Positions 45,743 through 54,145 of a stretch of DNA of 64,000 bases are shown here, in pieces; the first letter of the stretch is position 1; each line of letters begins with the position of its first letter. The notes beneath the pieces are model-generated. The model was given only the letters and a program-made list of their open reading frames with translations, did not search any database and was not told the origin of the DNA. Made by a program: the position numbers and the translations under genes. Source of the DNA: Sphingomonas sp. CCH21-G11 (GTDB taxonomy: Bacteria; Pseudomonadota; Alphaproteobacteria; Sphingomonadales; Sphingomonadaceae); the NCBI RefSeq assembly GCF_001555965.1, contig NZ_LSHX01000010.1, forward strand, positions 124,001 through 188,000, given 5' to 3'.

Positions 45743-46699
45743 CTATGGATTGGCACTGGAGCCGGCCGGCTCCGCCTTGGTCGACAGGTGATCATTTCGC
45801 AGGAAGCTCGTCAAGACGAAGACCGTCAGATTGGTGATTTGCTTGAGCAGGGTGACCGCCACGAACAGCGCGGCGAGCGCGGCCTGGTCGACGCCGACAC
45901 GCGCGGTCAGCTCGATGCCGACCGCAAGAAACAGCAGGTCGCGGTTGGGCACGATCGGCAGCTGATTGATCAGCATCTGAACCGTCAGGAACAGCAGCCA
46001 GGTCGCAAACGGAACCTGCGGCAGAACGATCGACCAGATCGCGACCTCGACCCCCTGCACCATGGCGATGCGGAGGAAATGGACCGTAAGGACGAACAAC
46101 GCGGTACCGCCGCCGACCCAGAAAATCTGTCTGCGAAAGCGCAGGGCAACCGGCGCGACGAACAGGATCACCAGTCCTAGCGCGATGAAGAAGGCGCGAT
46201 AATCGCCCATCGCGCGCACCAATATCCATCCGCTGCCGACCAGGCTGAACCAGCCGACCAGGATCAGCGTCACCGCCGCTGCGGCGACGCCGGAGAGCAG
46301 GGTGCTGTCCTTCACCCCGGCGAGCACCTGGCGCTCGGGCACCCCCAGATGACGGCTCGCCCACCAGAAAAACCAGATATCGCCCGAATAGCCGAACACA
46401 ACCTGATTGAGCACGCGCTTGCGTAGCAGGACGGGTATTGGAACGGGGGGCGTGTCCGACCAGATGCGCGCGAAGATCAGCCGTTCGGAAATCGGCAGGA
46501 TCATGAACCCCGCCCAGTAGACGAGGTAAAAGGCCGGTGCGCGCGGTAGCTCGCTCCAGACGCGCGCGATCCCGATCTCCCGAAGGCTGAAGGCGACATA
46601 GGCGAGGATCGCGACGATCCATGCACCGCGAAGCCACGGCCGCGCGCGGGCGAGATGCGGCTGCCAGTCTGCCGCCAGAGCCCGGAACCGCTCGATCAC
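45743..46699 (-). CDS. Polytopic membrane protein, lysylphosphatidylglycerol-synthase/flippase-like
   Basis: A 318-residue inner-membrane protein with about eight hydrophobic helices (for example AWIVAILAYVAFSL, LVILFVAPVALRF and WLLFLTVQMLINQLPIVPNRDLLFLAVGIEL). The layout and the N-x-L-P-I-x-P-x-x-D-L segment are reminiscent of the UPF0104/AglD family of lipid flippase-like proteins. It lacks a catalytic domain. The function is uncertain. The downstream M16 protease starts six bases after its stop, so the two form an operon. Confidence 0.6.
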   Translation of the reverse strand: MIERFRALAADWQPHLARARPWLRGAWIVAILAYVAFSLREIGIARVWSELPRAPAFYLVYWAGFMILPISERLIFARIWSDTPPVPIPVLLRKRVLNQVVFGYSGDIWFFWWASRHLGVPERQVLAGVKDSTLLSGVAAAAVTLILVGWFSLVGSGWILVRAMGDYRAFFIALGLVILFVAPVALRFRRQIFWVGGGTALFVLTVHFLRIAMVQGVEVAIWSIVLPQVPFATWLLFLTVQMLINQLPIVPNRDLLFLAVGIELTARVGVDQAALAALFVAVTLLKQITNLTVFVLTSFLRNDHLSTKAEPAGSSANP

Positions 46700-46814
46700 G
46701 CCTGTCTTACCCTCGCGCCAGCACCCGTCCGGCGCTGCGGGCCGGGCCGCGACTTGTCAACCATCGCATCAAGTCCTTGACCCGCGAGCCGGTTCGCGGC
46801 CAGCGCGTCGCGTG

Positions 46815-47600
46815 ATGTCATGGACCTTCGTCATCGCCTATTTCAACGAAGCCGATTATCTCTCGGCGACGCTGCGCTCGATCGCGGCCCAGCGGGTGCG
46901 GCCGCTGCGCTTGATCCTGGTCGACAACGGCTCGACCGACGGATCGGCGGAGATTGCGCGCGCCGAAACGGCGGCGATGGCGGGGGTGCAGACGCTACAC
47001 CTGCACGAGGCCAAGCCGGGCAAGATCCATGCGCTGGAGGCCGCGATGCCGCACATCGCGACCCCGCTGGTCGCGTTCGGCGACGCCGACACCTTCTATC
47101 CCCCCGACTATCTGGCGATCGCCGCGCGGCACTTTGCCGACCCGCGCGTCGCGGCGGTGATGGCGGTCGATGTGCCCGCCCCGCCCGATGGCCTGGCAGC
47201 GCGGCGCAAGCGCTTCTGGCGCGCACAGGTCGCGGCGCGGCTGTGGCCGCGCCAGACGCACACCGGCGGGTTCGGCCAGACGTTCCGCACCACGGCGCTG
47301 GTGGCGGCGGGCGGCTATGCCCATGCCCACTGGCCCTATGTCCTGATGGACCACGAAATCATGCACCGCGTGCTGGCTCAGGGCCGCGCGGTCTATCCAC
47401 CCGATCTGTGGTGCATCCCCTCCCCGCGCCGCGCCGATCGTCGGCGGGTGCGCTGGACGCTGGCCGAGCGGCTGATCTACCACGCGACGCCCCATGCGTG
47501 GCAGGGCTGGTACTTCCACCGCTTCCTTGCCCCCCGGCTCGCCGCCCGGCGGGCGACCCATCTGGCGCTGCGCGAGAAAAGCTGGCTCCCGCCATCCTGA
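46815..47600 (+). CDS. Glycosyltransferase family 2
   Basis: A 261-residue GT-A fold glycosyltransferase. The N-terminal TFVIAYFNEADYLSATLRSIAAQ is followed by LILVDNGSTDGSAEIARAE (nucleotide-sugar-binding DNGSTD). VAFGDADTFYPPDYL provides the metal-binding DxD-like motif. HTGGFGQTFRTTALVAAGGY and DHEIMHRVLAQGRAVY form the acceptor region with the catalytic acid. There is no membrane helix. A GTG three bases upstream (46812) is an alternative start. The substrate is unknown. Confidence 0.85.
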   Translation: MSWTFVIAYFNEADYLSATLRSIAAQRVRPLRLILVDNGSTDGSAEIARAETAAMAGVQTLHLHEAKPGKIHALEAAMPHIATPLVAFGDADTFYPPDYLAIAARHFADPRVAAVMAVDVPAPPDGLAARRKRFWRAQVAARLWPRQTHTGGFGQTFRTTALVAAGGYAHAHWPYVLMDHEIMHRVLAQGRAVYPPDLWCIPSPRRADRRRVRWTLAERLIYHATPHAWQGWYFHRFLAPRLAARRATHLALREKSWLPPS

Positions 47601-47657
47601 GTGGATCGCGCTTGCCTCACAGCGCGTTCTGGCGTTGAATCCCGTTTTGCCAGGAGC

Positions 47658-48122
47658 ATGACCGTGAGCGTCGCATTTCGCCGCGAAAGCGACGAGGAAC
47701 ATAAGGAACCCCGTTTCGAGCTGCCTATCCCGCCCGGCCCCAACTGGGTGACGCCGCGCGGCCGTGCGCTGATCGCGGCGAGGGTCGACGCGCTCGAAGC
47801 CGAGATCGCCGGCGCGCCCGACGATGCCGCACGCGAGGTGCTGCGCCGCGACCTGCGCTACTGGCACACCCGCCGCGCCACCGCCGAGGATGCGCCGGCG
47901 CCCGATGCGGGCGAAGTCGGCATCGGCAGCCGGGTGCACATCCGTCAAGGCGCGCGTTCGCGGACGATCGAGATCGTCGGCCATGACGAGGCCGAGCCGG
48001 GCGCGGACCGCTTGTCCTTCGCCGCCCCGCTCGCCCGTGCGCTGATGGGTGCGATGGCGGGCGAGACCGTCGCGTTCAACGGCCAGCCGATCCGCGTCGA
48101 CTCGGTCGAGACGCCCGCATGA
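47658..48122 (+). CDS. GreA/GreB-family transcription elongation factor
   Basis: A 154-residue protein with the Gre-factor layout. An N-terminal coiled-coil region (VTPRGRALIAARVDALEAEIAG...LRRDLRYWHTRRA) leads into a C-terminal FKBP-like domain (VGIGSRVHIRQGARSRTIEIVGHDEAEPGADRLSFAAPLARALMGAMAGETVAF). Classical members reactivate backtracked RNA polymerase. The coiled coil is short and the tip acidic residues are not obvious, so it may be a Gre-like paralogue rather than GreA itself. The ATG has an AGGAG site. It is coupled by ATGA to the next gene. Confidence 0.8.
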   Translation: MTVSVAFRRESDEEHKEPRFELPIPPGPNWVTPRGRALIAARVDALEAEIAGAPDDAAREVLRRDLRYWHTRRATAEDAPAPDAGEVGIGSRVHIRQGARSRTIEIVGHDEAEPGADRLSFAAPLARALMGAMAGETVAFNGQPIRVDSVETPA

Positions 48123-48301
48123 GCGGCGACCGTTTCGAGCGGCACCGCCAGCCGTGGCGACAGGATGAAATCCAGAAGCTGCATACGCTGGCCAAGAAAG
48201 GCATGGCGCTGAAGGCGATTGCGAAGGCGCTGACCCGCAGCGAGGAATCGGTGAAGGACCGCGCCAAGCAGGACGGTTTGTCGATCGCCAAGTTGCGCTG
48301 A
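48119..48301 (+). CDS. Small helix-turn-helix-like protein
   Basis: A 60-residue basic protein, too short for most searches. Residues 15-56 (WRQDEIQKLHTLAKKGMALKAIAKALTRSEESVKDRAKQ) form three predicted helices with the spacing of a Myb/SANT or helix-turn-helix domain. This is similar to small DNA-binding proteins that begin with W-x-x-x-E-x-x-x-L. Its ATG overlaps the stop of the Gre-like gene, which supports translation. A DNA-binding role is an inference. Confidence 0.65.
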   Translation: MSGDRFERHRQPWRQDEIQKLHTLAKKGMALKAIAKALTRSEESVKDRAKQDGLSIAKLR

Positions 48302-48401
48302 GCGCTTCCGCCACGTCGCCGCAGCGAAGGCTGGGGCCTCATGCTGGTGCTGCGCCCTTCGCGGTATCAGATGCCAGCCTAGAACGCTTGTCTCTTCACG
48401 T

Positions 48402-48475
48402 CCCGTTCGTTTCGAGCGAAGTCGAGAAACGTGATCCGGGCGCGACGTTTCTCGACTTCGCTCGAAACGAACGGG
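48402..48475. repeat. 31-base perfect inverted repeat with 12-base loop
   Basis: The left arm (48402-48432) begins CCCGTTCGTTTCGAGCGAAG. The right arm (48445-48475) is its exact complement, ending CGCTCGAAACGAACGGG. The loop is GATCCGGGCGCG. It lies in the intergenic gap between the small helix-turn-helix gene and the flavoprotein gene. This is the type of long palindrome dispersed in sphingomonad genomes. Transcribed, it would make a very stable hairpin. Confidence 0.85.
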
Positions 48476-48515
48476 TAAGGCGTGTCATCCACTTTGCCGA
48501 CCCACAGGACACATC

Positions 48516-49697
48516 TTGCCCGCCTCCCCATCCTATGACGCGATCATCCTCGGCGCGGGCGCGGCAGGAATGATGTGCGCGGCGGTGGCCGGGCAGCGGG
48601 GGCGGCGCGTGCTGCTGATCGATCATGCCGACCGGCCGGGGAAGAAGATCCTGATCTCCGGCGGCGGGCGGTGCAACTTCACCAATCTCGGCACCGCGCC
48701 CGACCGCTTCCTGTCCGCCAACCCGCATTTCGCCAAATCGGCGCTGGGGCGCTATACCGCCGCCGACTTCATCGCGCTGGTCGATTCCTACTGCATCGCG
48801 TGGCACGAAAAGACGCTGGGCCAATTGTTCTGCGACGGCTCCGCGCGCCAGATCGTCGAAATGCTGGTCGGCGAGTGCGATAAGAGCGCGGTCGAATTCG
48901 CGCTCGGCCGGCCGGTCACAGCGGTCGAGCATGACGGCATGGCGTTTCGCGTCGGGATCGACGGACGCATCGTCACTGCACCCGCGCTGGTCATCGCCAC
49001 CGGTGGGCCGTCGATCCCCAAGATGGGCGCGACGGGCTTCGCCTATCAACTCGCCAAGCAGTTTGGCCTCAAGCTCATCGAGCCGCGCCCGGCACTGGTG
49101 CCGCTGACGCTGGCAGGCGACGATGCGCTGTTTCGCGAATTGTCGGGCGTCGCCGCGCCGGTCGTGGCGCGTCACGGCAAGGTCGCCTTCCGCGAAGCCG
49201 CTTTGTTCACGCATCGCGGCCTGTCCGGCCCCGCAATCCTTCAGGTGTCGAGCTACTGGGGCCATGGCGAGGCGATCGACGTGAATTTCCTTCCCGACCA
49301 GCCAAGCGGCTGGCTGCGCGCCGCCAAGCGCGCGCAACCCCGCACGACGCTGGCCCGCGCACTGGCGATCCAGCTGCCCGACCGACTGGCGACCACCCTG
49401 GCGGAGCGACTGGCCTTGGCGGGTGAGCTCGCCAACCTCGCCGACAGGCGGCTGGAGGAGGCCGAGCGCCGCCTTGCCGCCTGGCGCTTCACCCCCAACG
49501 GCACCGAAGGCTATGCCAAGGCGGAGGTCACGGCGGGCGGCATTTCGACCGCCGAACTGTCATCGCAAACAATGCAAGCCAAACGCGTTCCAAATCTGTA
49601 TGTGGTCGGCGAAGCGGTCGACGTCACCGGGTGGCTCGGCGGCTATAATTTCCAATGGGCGTGGGCGAGCGGCTGGGCCGCAGGCCAGTCCCTGTAG
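48516..49697 (+). CDS. HI0933/BaiN-family FAD-dependent oxidoreductase
   Basis: A 393-residue flavoprotein of the HI0933/BaiN family, annotated in databases as NAD(P)/FAD-dependent oxidoreductases of unknown or bile-acid-reductase-like activity. The FAD-binding glycine motif is AIILGAGAAGMMCA (about residues 9-22). The family signature KKILISGGGRCNFTNLG (about 43-59) and C-terminal VVGEAVDVTGWLGGYNFQWAWASG (about 365-388) are clear. The start is probably TTG at 48516, since no closer ATG leaves the FAD motif intact. The substrate is unknown. Confidence 0.88.
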   Translation: MPASPSYDAIILGAGAAGMMCAAVAGQRGRRVLLIDHADRPGKKILISGGGRCNFTNLGTAPDRFLSANPHFAKSALGRYTAADFIALVDSYCIAWHEKTLGQLFCDGSARQIVEMLVGECDKSAVEFALGRPVTAVEHDGMAFRVGIDGRIVTAPALVIATGGPSIPKMGATGFAYQLAKQFGLKLIEPRPALVPLTLAGDDALFRELSGVAAPVVARHGKVAFREAALFTHRGLSGPAILQVSSYWGHGEAIDVNFLPDQPSGWLRAAKRAQPRTTLARALAIQLPDRLATTLAERLALAGELANLADRRLEEAERRLAAWRFTPNGTEGYAKAEVTAGGISTAELSSQTMQAKRVPNLYVVGEAVDVTGWLGGYNFQWAWASGWAAGQSL

Positions 49698-49763
49698 GTT
49701 TCGCCCGATCCCGTTTCCCGCGCTGACCGCCCCGGCGGCCCCGCCACTAATTCAAGAGAGTTC

Positions 49764-51491
49764 ATGCCCTTTTCCGCACTTCCCCCGTTGCTCGGCGACG
49801 CATTGTCCGCGCGCGGCTATGCCGCCCCCACCCCCGTTCAGGCCGCCGTGCTGGAGCCCGAGGCGCGCGGCCGCGACCTGATCGTCTCTGCCCAGACGGG
49901 TTCCGGCAAGACCGTCGCCTTCGGCCTCGCCTTTGCCGAACAATTGCTGGCCGAGGGCGAGCGGATGGGTCAGGCGCGCGAGCCTCTGGCCTTGGTGATC
50001 GCGCCGACGCGCGAACTGGCGTTACAGGTCAGCCGCGAGCTGATGTGGCTTTATGGCCCGGCCGGCGCGCGCATCGCCACCTGTGTCGGCGGCATGGACG
50101 CGTCGAAGGAGCGCCGCGCGCTCTCGCAAGGCGCGCATATCGTCGTCGGCACGCCGGGACGGTTGCGCGACCATCTCGAACGCGGCGCGCTCGAGCTTGG
50201 CAGCCTGCGCGTCGCGGTGCTCGACGAGGCCGACGAGATGCTCGACATGGGCTTTCGCGACGACCTGGAGGAAATTCTCGACGCGACGCCGGGCGAGCGC
50301 CGGACGCTGCTCTTCTCCGCCACCATGCCAAAGCCGATCGTGGCGCTGGCCAAGCGGTATCAGCGCGACGCGCTACGCATCTCGACCGTGACCGAGGAAC
50401 GCGGCCATGGCGACATCGCCTATCAGGCGGTGACCGTCGCGCCGGCGGACATCGAGAATGCGGTCGTGAACCTGCTGCGCTTTCACGATGCGGAGACGGC
50501 GATGCTGTTCTGCGCGACTCGCGACAATGTCCGCCGCCTGCACGCCAGCCTGAACGAACGCGGCTTCGGCGCGGTCGCCTTGTCGGGCGAGCACAGCCAG
50601 AATGAACGCAACCAGGCTTTGCAGGCGCTGCGCGATCGTCGCGCGCGCGTTTGCGTCGCGACCGATGTCGCCGCGCGCGGCATCGACCTGCCGACACTCA
50701 GCCTGGTCATCCATGTCGAGCTGCCCCGCGATGCCGAAACCCTTCAGCATCGCTCCGGCCGCACCGGGCGCGCCGGCAAGAAGGGAACAGCGGTGCTGAT
50801 CGTCCCCTATCCCCGCCGCCGCCGCGTCGACGCGATGCTGAAGGGCGCGCGGATCGCCGCCGAATGGATCAAGCCGCCGACGATCGAGGAAATCCGCGCA
50901 CAGGACCGCGCCCGCCTGATCGAAACATTGCTGCAGCCGGTCGAGGTTGATGACGAGGATCGGGCGCTGGGCGCGCAACTGCTGGAAAAGATGAGCGCCG
51001 AGGACGTCGCGGCCGCGCTGGTCCGCGTCCACCGCGCGCGCCTGCCCGATCCGGAGGAGCTGATCGACGGTGCGGGTTCGAGCGGCGAGCGGCCGGAGCG
51101 TGGCGAGGGCCACCGCCCGGGATTCGAGGATACGGTCTGGTTCCACATGGACATCGGGCGGCGGCAGAATGCCGATCCACGCTGGATCCTGCCGCTGCTG
51201 TGCCGGCGCGGGCACATCACCAAGAACGAGATCGGCGCGATTCGCATCGGGCCGAATGAGACCGCGTTCGAGGTCCGGCGTGCCGCCGCCAACAAGTTTG
51301 CGGAGGCCCTTCGCCGCACCGCCGCGACCGAGAGTCCGGAGGATCACGTCCGCATCGAACCGATGCAGGGACCGCCGGGCGCACGACCGCCCCAGCGTCG
51401 CGCCGGCCCGCCCCCCGCGCGTCATGCCGCCAAACCGGCACGCCCGACGCTGCATCGCAAGGGGCCGGGCGGCGGCGGTGCGCGCCGATAG
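49764..51491 (+). CDS. DEAD-box RNA helicase with RNA-binding C-terminus
   Basis: A 575-residue ATP-dependent RNA helicase of the CsdA/DbpA type. Motifs in order are the Q-motif region GYAAPTPVQAAVL, SAQTGSGKT (I), APTRELALQ (Ia), VGTPGRLRDHL (Ib), VLDEADEMLDMGF (II), LFSATMP (III), ATDVAARGIDLP (V) and QHRSGRTGRAGKKG (VI). The region after about residue 390 matches the DbpA-type RNA-binding domain (FHMDIGRRQNADPRWILPLLCRRGHITKNEIGAIRI). A basic, Pro-rich tail follows. It likely acts in ribosome assembly or cold adaptation. Confidence 0.93.
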   Translation: MPFSALPPLLGDALSARGYAAPTPVQAAVLEPEARGRDLIVSAQTGSGKTVAFGLAFAEQLLAEGERMGQAREPLALVIAPTRELALQVSRELMWLYGPAGARIATCVGGMDASKERRALSQGAHIVVGTPGRLRDHLERGALELGSLRVAVLDEADEMLDMGFRDDLEEILDATPGERRTLLFSATMPKPIVALAKRYQRDALRISTVTEERGHGDIAYQAVTVAPADIENAVVNLLRFHDAETAMLFCATRDNVRRLHASLNERGFGAVALSGEHSQNERNQALQALRDRRARVCVATDVAARGIDLPTLSLVIHVELPRDAETLQHRSGRTGRAGKKGTAVLIVPYPRRRRVDAMLKGARIAAEWIKPPTIEEIRAQDRARLIETLLQPVEVDDEDRALGAQLLEKMSAEDVAAALVRVHRARLPDPEELIDGAGSSGERPERGEGHRPGFEDTVWFHMDIGRRQNADPRWILPLLCRRGHITKNEIGAIRIGPNETAFEVRRAAANKFAEALRRTAATESPEDHVRIEPMQGPPGARPPQRRAGPPPARHAAKPARPTLHRKGPGGGGARR

Positions 51492-51586
51492 CTCGTGCAA
51501 TGGCACTTTATCGGCGATGTCGCGTTGTCTCGTCGGCGGAATGATCACACGTGCCGGGGACGGCAGCTGAAACAAGGAGTGAGCGG

Positions 51587-52117
51587 ATGAACGCACAGCA
51601 GTTGAAGCGGACCAGCCTGATGTCGATGGGCGTCGCAGCCACCGCGCTGACCCTCGCGGCATGCGGTGGGGGATCGCAGACTTCCGAACCCACCCCGGCG
51701 CCGACCGCGACCGCGACCGTCGCGACCCCCACGCCGGCCGCAACACCGACGGCTGCTGCCGCGCCGACCGTCGACAGCACCGATACGCTCGACGGCACCA
51801 CGCTCGCGAGCCTGACGGGCGACGCGGCGGCGGGTCAGAAGGTCTTTGCCGTTTGCAGCACCTGTCACGCGGTACAGGCGGGCGTAAACAAGATCGGGCC
51901 CTCGCTGGCCGGGATCGTCGGCCGCGCCGCCGGCACGGTCGAGGGTTACAGCTACTCGACCGCCAACAAGAACAGCGGCATCACCTGGAGCAAGGAAAAG
52001 CTGTTCCAGTATCTCGAAAAGCCGCAGCGCGTGGTGCCTGGCACGAAGATGGCCTATGCCGGCCTGACCGATGCGCAGAAGCGCGCCGATCTGATCGCCT
52101 ATCTCGACACACTGTGA
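51587..52117 (+). CDS. Class I cytochrome c lipoprotein
   Basis: A 176-residue membrane-anchored periplasmic cytochrome c. The signal peptide ends at lipobox LTLAAC (Cys26). A Pro/Thr/Ala-rich flexible linker follows (about residues 33-62). The haem site is CSTCH (90-94) and the distal Met is Met155 in GTKMAYAGL. The IGPSLAGIVGRAAG segment is typical of mitochondrial-type cytochrome c. It is a likely mobile electron carrier for respiration or photosynthetic electron flow, since it adjoins the bacteriochlorophyll cluster. The ATG at 51587 has an AAGGAG site seven bases upstream. Confidence 0.9.
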   Translation: MNAQQLKRTSLMSMGVAATALTLAACGGGSQTSEPTPAPTATATVATPTPAATPTAAAAPTVDSTDTLDGTTLASLTGDAAAGQKVFAVCSTCHAVQAGVNKIGPSLAGIVGRAAGTVEGYSYSTANKNSGITWSKEKLFQYLEKPQRVVPGTKMAYAGLTDAQKRADLIAYLDTL

Positions 52118-52127
52118 TCAAAACGAT

Positions 52128-52206
52128 CGTCGCCCCGGCGGAGGCCGGGGCGCTGGCCACCCGTGCACACCCTTTGCCAGCGGTCCCGGCCTTCGACGGG
52201 ACGACG
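52128..52206. repeat. Imperfect long palindrome, copy 1 of a dispersed element
   Basis: The left arm begins CGTCGCCCCGGCGGAGGCC. The right arm (52177-52206) ends CCTTCGACGGGACGACG. The arms pair over about 25 of 29 positions. The right arm is almost identical to that of the element at 60878-60962. It lies between the cytochrome c gene and the convergent small membrane-protein gene and may act as a bidirectional terminator. Confidence 0.7.
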
Positions 52207-52212
52207 CGGGTG

Positions 52213-52455
52213 TCAACGCTGCCTGAGATCCGCGAGGTGGGCGGGGAATGACAGCAAGAGCGGCAGCGCGATCAATGGCCAAGCTTCGCCGGTCAGCGCG
52301 TTGCGAACCGCGACCAGCATCAGCGCGCCGGGCAGCAGCCGCAGCGCGGCTCTGCGCGGTGCCCAGCCGCCCCTCATTACCAGCCACAGATATTCGATCG
52401 CCAGTACGACGAGGATGAGGTCGACGGCGTGACCGCTGGCGAAGAACGCGCTCAG
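52213..52455 (-). CDS. Small membrane protein at the end of the bchG operon, probable CTG start
   Basis: An 80-residue hydrophobic protein with two or three membrane helices (SGHAVDLILVVLAIEYLWLVM; ALRLLPGALMLVAVRNAL; PLIALPLLLSFPAHLADL). No ATG, GTG or TTG occurs in frame before the first helix. A CTG at 52455 overlaps the tspO stop as CTGA. This is the same 4-base geometry as the three upstream junctions of this operon (ATGA at each). The start is therefore inferred to be CTG. I recall similar small proteins beside tspO or in photosynthesis contexts but cannot name a family. Function is unknown. Confidence 0.55.
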   Translation of the reverse strand: MSAFFASGHAVDLILVVLAIEYLWLVMRGGWAPRRAALRLLPGALMLVAVRNALTGEAWPLIALPLLLSFPAHLADLRQR

Positions 52456-52943
52456 CCGAACGGCCCGTTCAGCGCCACGATCTGCCAGTTGAGCGCGCCG
52501 GCAACCGCGACCCAGCCGAGATAGGGCAACAGCAGCAGCGCCGCCGCCGAGGACCGCCGCGCGCAGAACAGGATCATCGCCAGGATCGACAGGCCGAGCA
52601 CGATCACTTCGACCGCGGCCCAATCCGGCCGCTCGAGCCGGAAGAACAAAAAGCTCCACAGGATATTGAGGAAGCCGTTGAGCGCGAACAGGCCGATGAA
52701 AATCTCGCTTTCGCTGCGCGTATGGATCGCGCGCCACGCGGTGACGCTGGCCAGCGCGGTGGTCATGAAGATCGCGGTCCACGCCACGCCATAGATCGAA
52801 TCCGGCGGCGCCCATGCCGGCTTGGCGAGGCTGCGATACCACGGACCGATATCGGTCATCGTACTGCCGACGATCGCAACGAACAACGCCGCCAGCGCCG
52901 CAATGATGACCGGGACGACCCACGCACGGCCCAGCGCGGTCAT
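52452..52943 (-). CDS. tspO: TspO/MBR-family tryptophan-rich sensory protein
   Basis: A 163-residue inner- or outer-membrane protein with five helices that binds porphyrins. In Rhodobacter, TspO modulates expression of photosynthesis genes in response to oxygen. Family landmarks are GPWYRSLAKPAWAPPDSIYGVAWTAIF, FALNGFLNILWSFLFF and the terminal PYLGWVAVAGALNWQIVALN. It overlaps bchP by four bases and is fourth in the bchG-pucC-bchP-tspO series, so it is made together with late bacteriochlorophyll enzymes. Confidence 0.93.
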   Translation of the reverse strand: MTALGRAWVVPVIIAALAALFVAIVGSTMTDIGPWYRSLAKPAWAPPDSIYGVAWTAIFMTTALASVTAWRAIHTRSESEIFIGLFALNGFLNILWSFLFFRLERPDWAAVEVIVLGLSILAMILFCARRSSAAALLLLPYLGWVAVAGALNWQIVALNGPFG

Positions 52944-54145
52944 GCCGCCGACCCCAGCAGGTGGCGCAGGTCCTTCCAGAAGATACGCACGTGCGCCATC
53001 GGCTTACGCCTTACGAGCTTCTTGTTCATATAGGCCTGCCAGGTCAGCGTCTGGACATCGGGGTCCTTGCAGATTTCGACGAAGCGTTCGCGGCGTTTGT
53101 CGTTCCTGTACCAGAAATACTGCATGATCCCGAGGATCCAGAACACACGGCCATGGTCGCGCATGAAGCGGCGGCGCGCGGTTTTCAGCGCGCTTGCCTT
53201 GCCTGTCGCCAGGAACAGGTCGACTGCCTCGCCGGCAATGCGCCCACACGCCATGGCATAATAGATCCCTTCGCCCGACGACGGCGCGACCACGCCGGCG
53301 GCATCGCCCGCCACGACGGTGTCGATGCCGTTGTCCCACCGCCGCAGCGGCTTCAACGGAATCGGCGCGCCCTCTCGGCGGATCGTCTCGCAGCCATCGA
53401 GCCCGGTCTGGTCGCGCAGCCGGTCAATCGCGTCGCGCAGCGGAAAGCCCTTGTTGGCGCTGCCTACCCCGACGCTGGCAGTGTCGCCATGCGGGAAGAT
53501 CCAGGCATAGAAATCGGGCGAAAGGTGGCCCTGATAATAAACGTCGCAGCGGTCGGGATCGAACACGTCGCTGGCGACGGCGGGCGACTTCACAATCTCG
53601 TGATAGGCGAAAACGCACGGGACCTTGTCCGCGCCATTGACCGTGGCGCGCGCGACCTTCGATCGGGCGCCGTCGGCGCCGATGACGCTGCGTGCGCGCA
53701 CCCGCACCGGATCGCCGCCGCGTTCGCCACGATAGACGATCACCGCGCATCCGTCGCTGTCGCGCTCGATCGACTCGAACGTGCCGGTGCGGCGTTCGGC
53801 GCCCGCCAGCGCGGCGCGGGCGCGCAGCCATTCGTCGAACACCTCGCGGTCGACCAGCCCGACAAACCCGTCGCCGCACGGCATGTCGACGGTCATGCCC
53901 GATGGCGCGATCATCCGCGCCGCCCTGGCGCGCGCGACGAGCAGATGCTCGGGAATCTCGAAATCCTGGATGGCGCGCGGCGGGATGGCGCCGCCGCACG
54001 GCTTGATGCGGCCGGCGCGGTCGAGCAGCAGCACGTGGCGGCCCTGTCGCGCCAGATCCGTCGCGGCGGTCGCGCCCGCCGGCCCGCCGCCCACGACGAC
54101 GACGTCGAAATCGGCGGATCGGCGATCAGTCGGCATCTGCTTCAT
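52940..54145 (-). CDS. bchP: Geranylgeranyl diphosphate/bacteriochlorophyll reductase
   Basis: Reduces the geranylgeranyl tail of bacteriochlorophyll to phytyl using NADPH. The 401-residue flavoprotein has the N-terminal FAD motif DVVVVGGGPAGATAATDLA (about residues 14-32), the family LLLDRAGRIKPCGGAIPP, YYQGHLSPDFYAWIFPHGDTASVGVGS in the middle and DTVVAGDAAGVVAPSSGEGIYYAMACG. The start at 54145 (MKQMPTDRR) overlaps the stop of the upstream PucC-like gene by four bases. Confidence 0.95.
   Translation of the reverse strand: MKQMPTDRRSADFDVVVVGGGPAGATAATDLARQGRHVLLLDRAGRIKPCGGAIPPRAIQDFEIPEHLLVARARAARMIAPSGMTVDMPCGDGFVGLVDREVFDEWLRARAALAGAERRTGTFESIERDSDGCAVIVYRGERGGDPVRVRARSVIGADGARSKVARATVNGADKVPCVFAYHEIVKSPAVASDVFDPDRCDVYYQGHLSPDFYAWIFPHGDTASVGVGSANKGFPLRDAIDRLRDQTGLDGCETIRREGAPIPLKPLRRWDNGIDTVVAGDAAGVVAPSSGEGIYYAMACGRIAGEAVDLFLATGKASALKTARRRFMRDHGRVFWILGIMQYFWYRNDKRRERFVEICKDPDVQTLTWQAYMNKKLVRRKPMAHVRIFWKDLRHLLGSAA

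Noticed and set aside
52456..52923. N-terminal extension of the small membrane protein through the tspO region in another frame
   Set aside because: The translation there is arginine/glycine-rich and is the shifted reading of tspO, whose own frame has all family motifs. Only the part after the tspO stop looks like protein.
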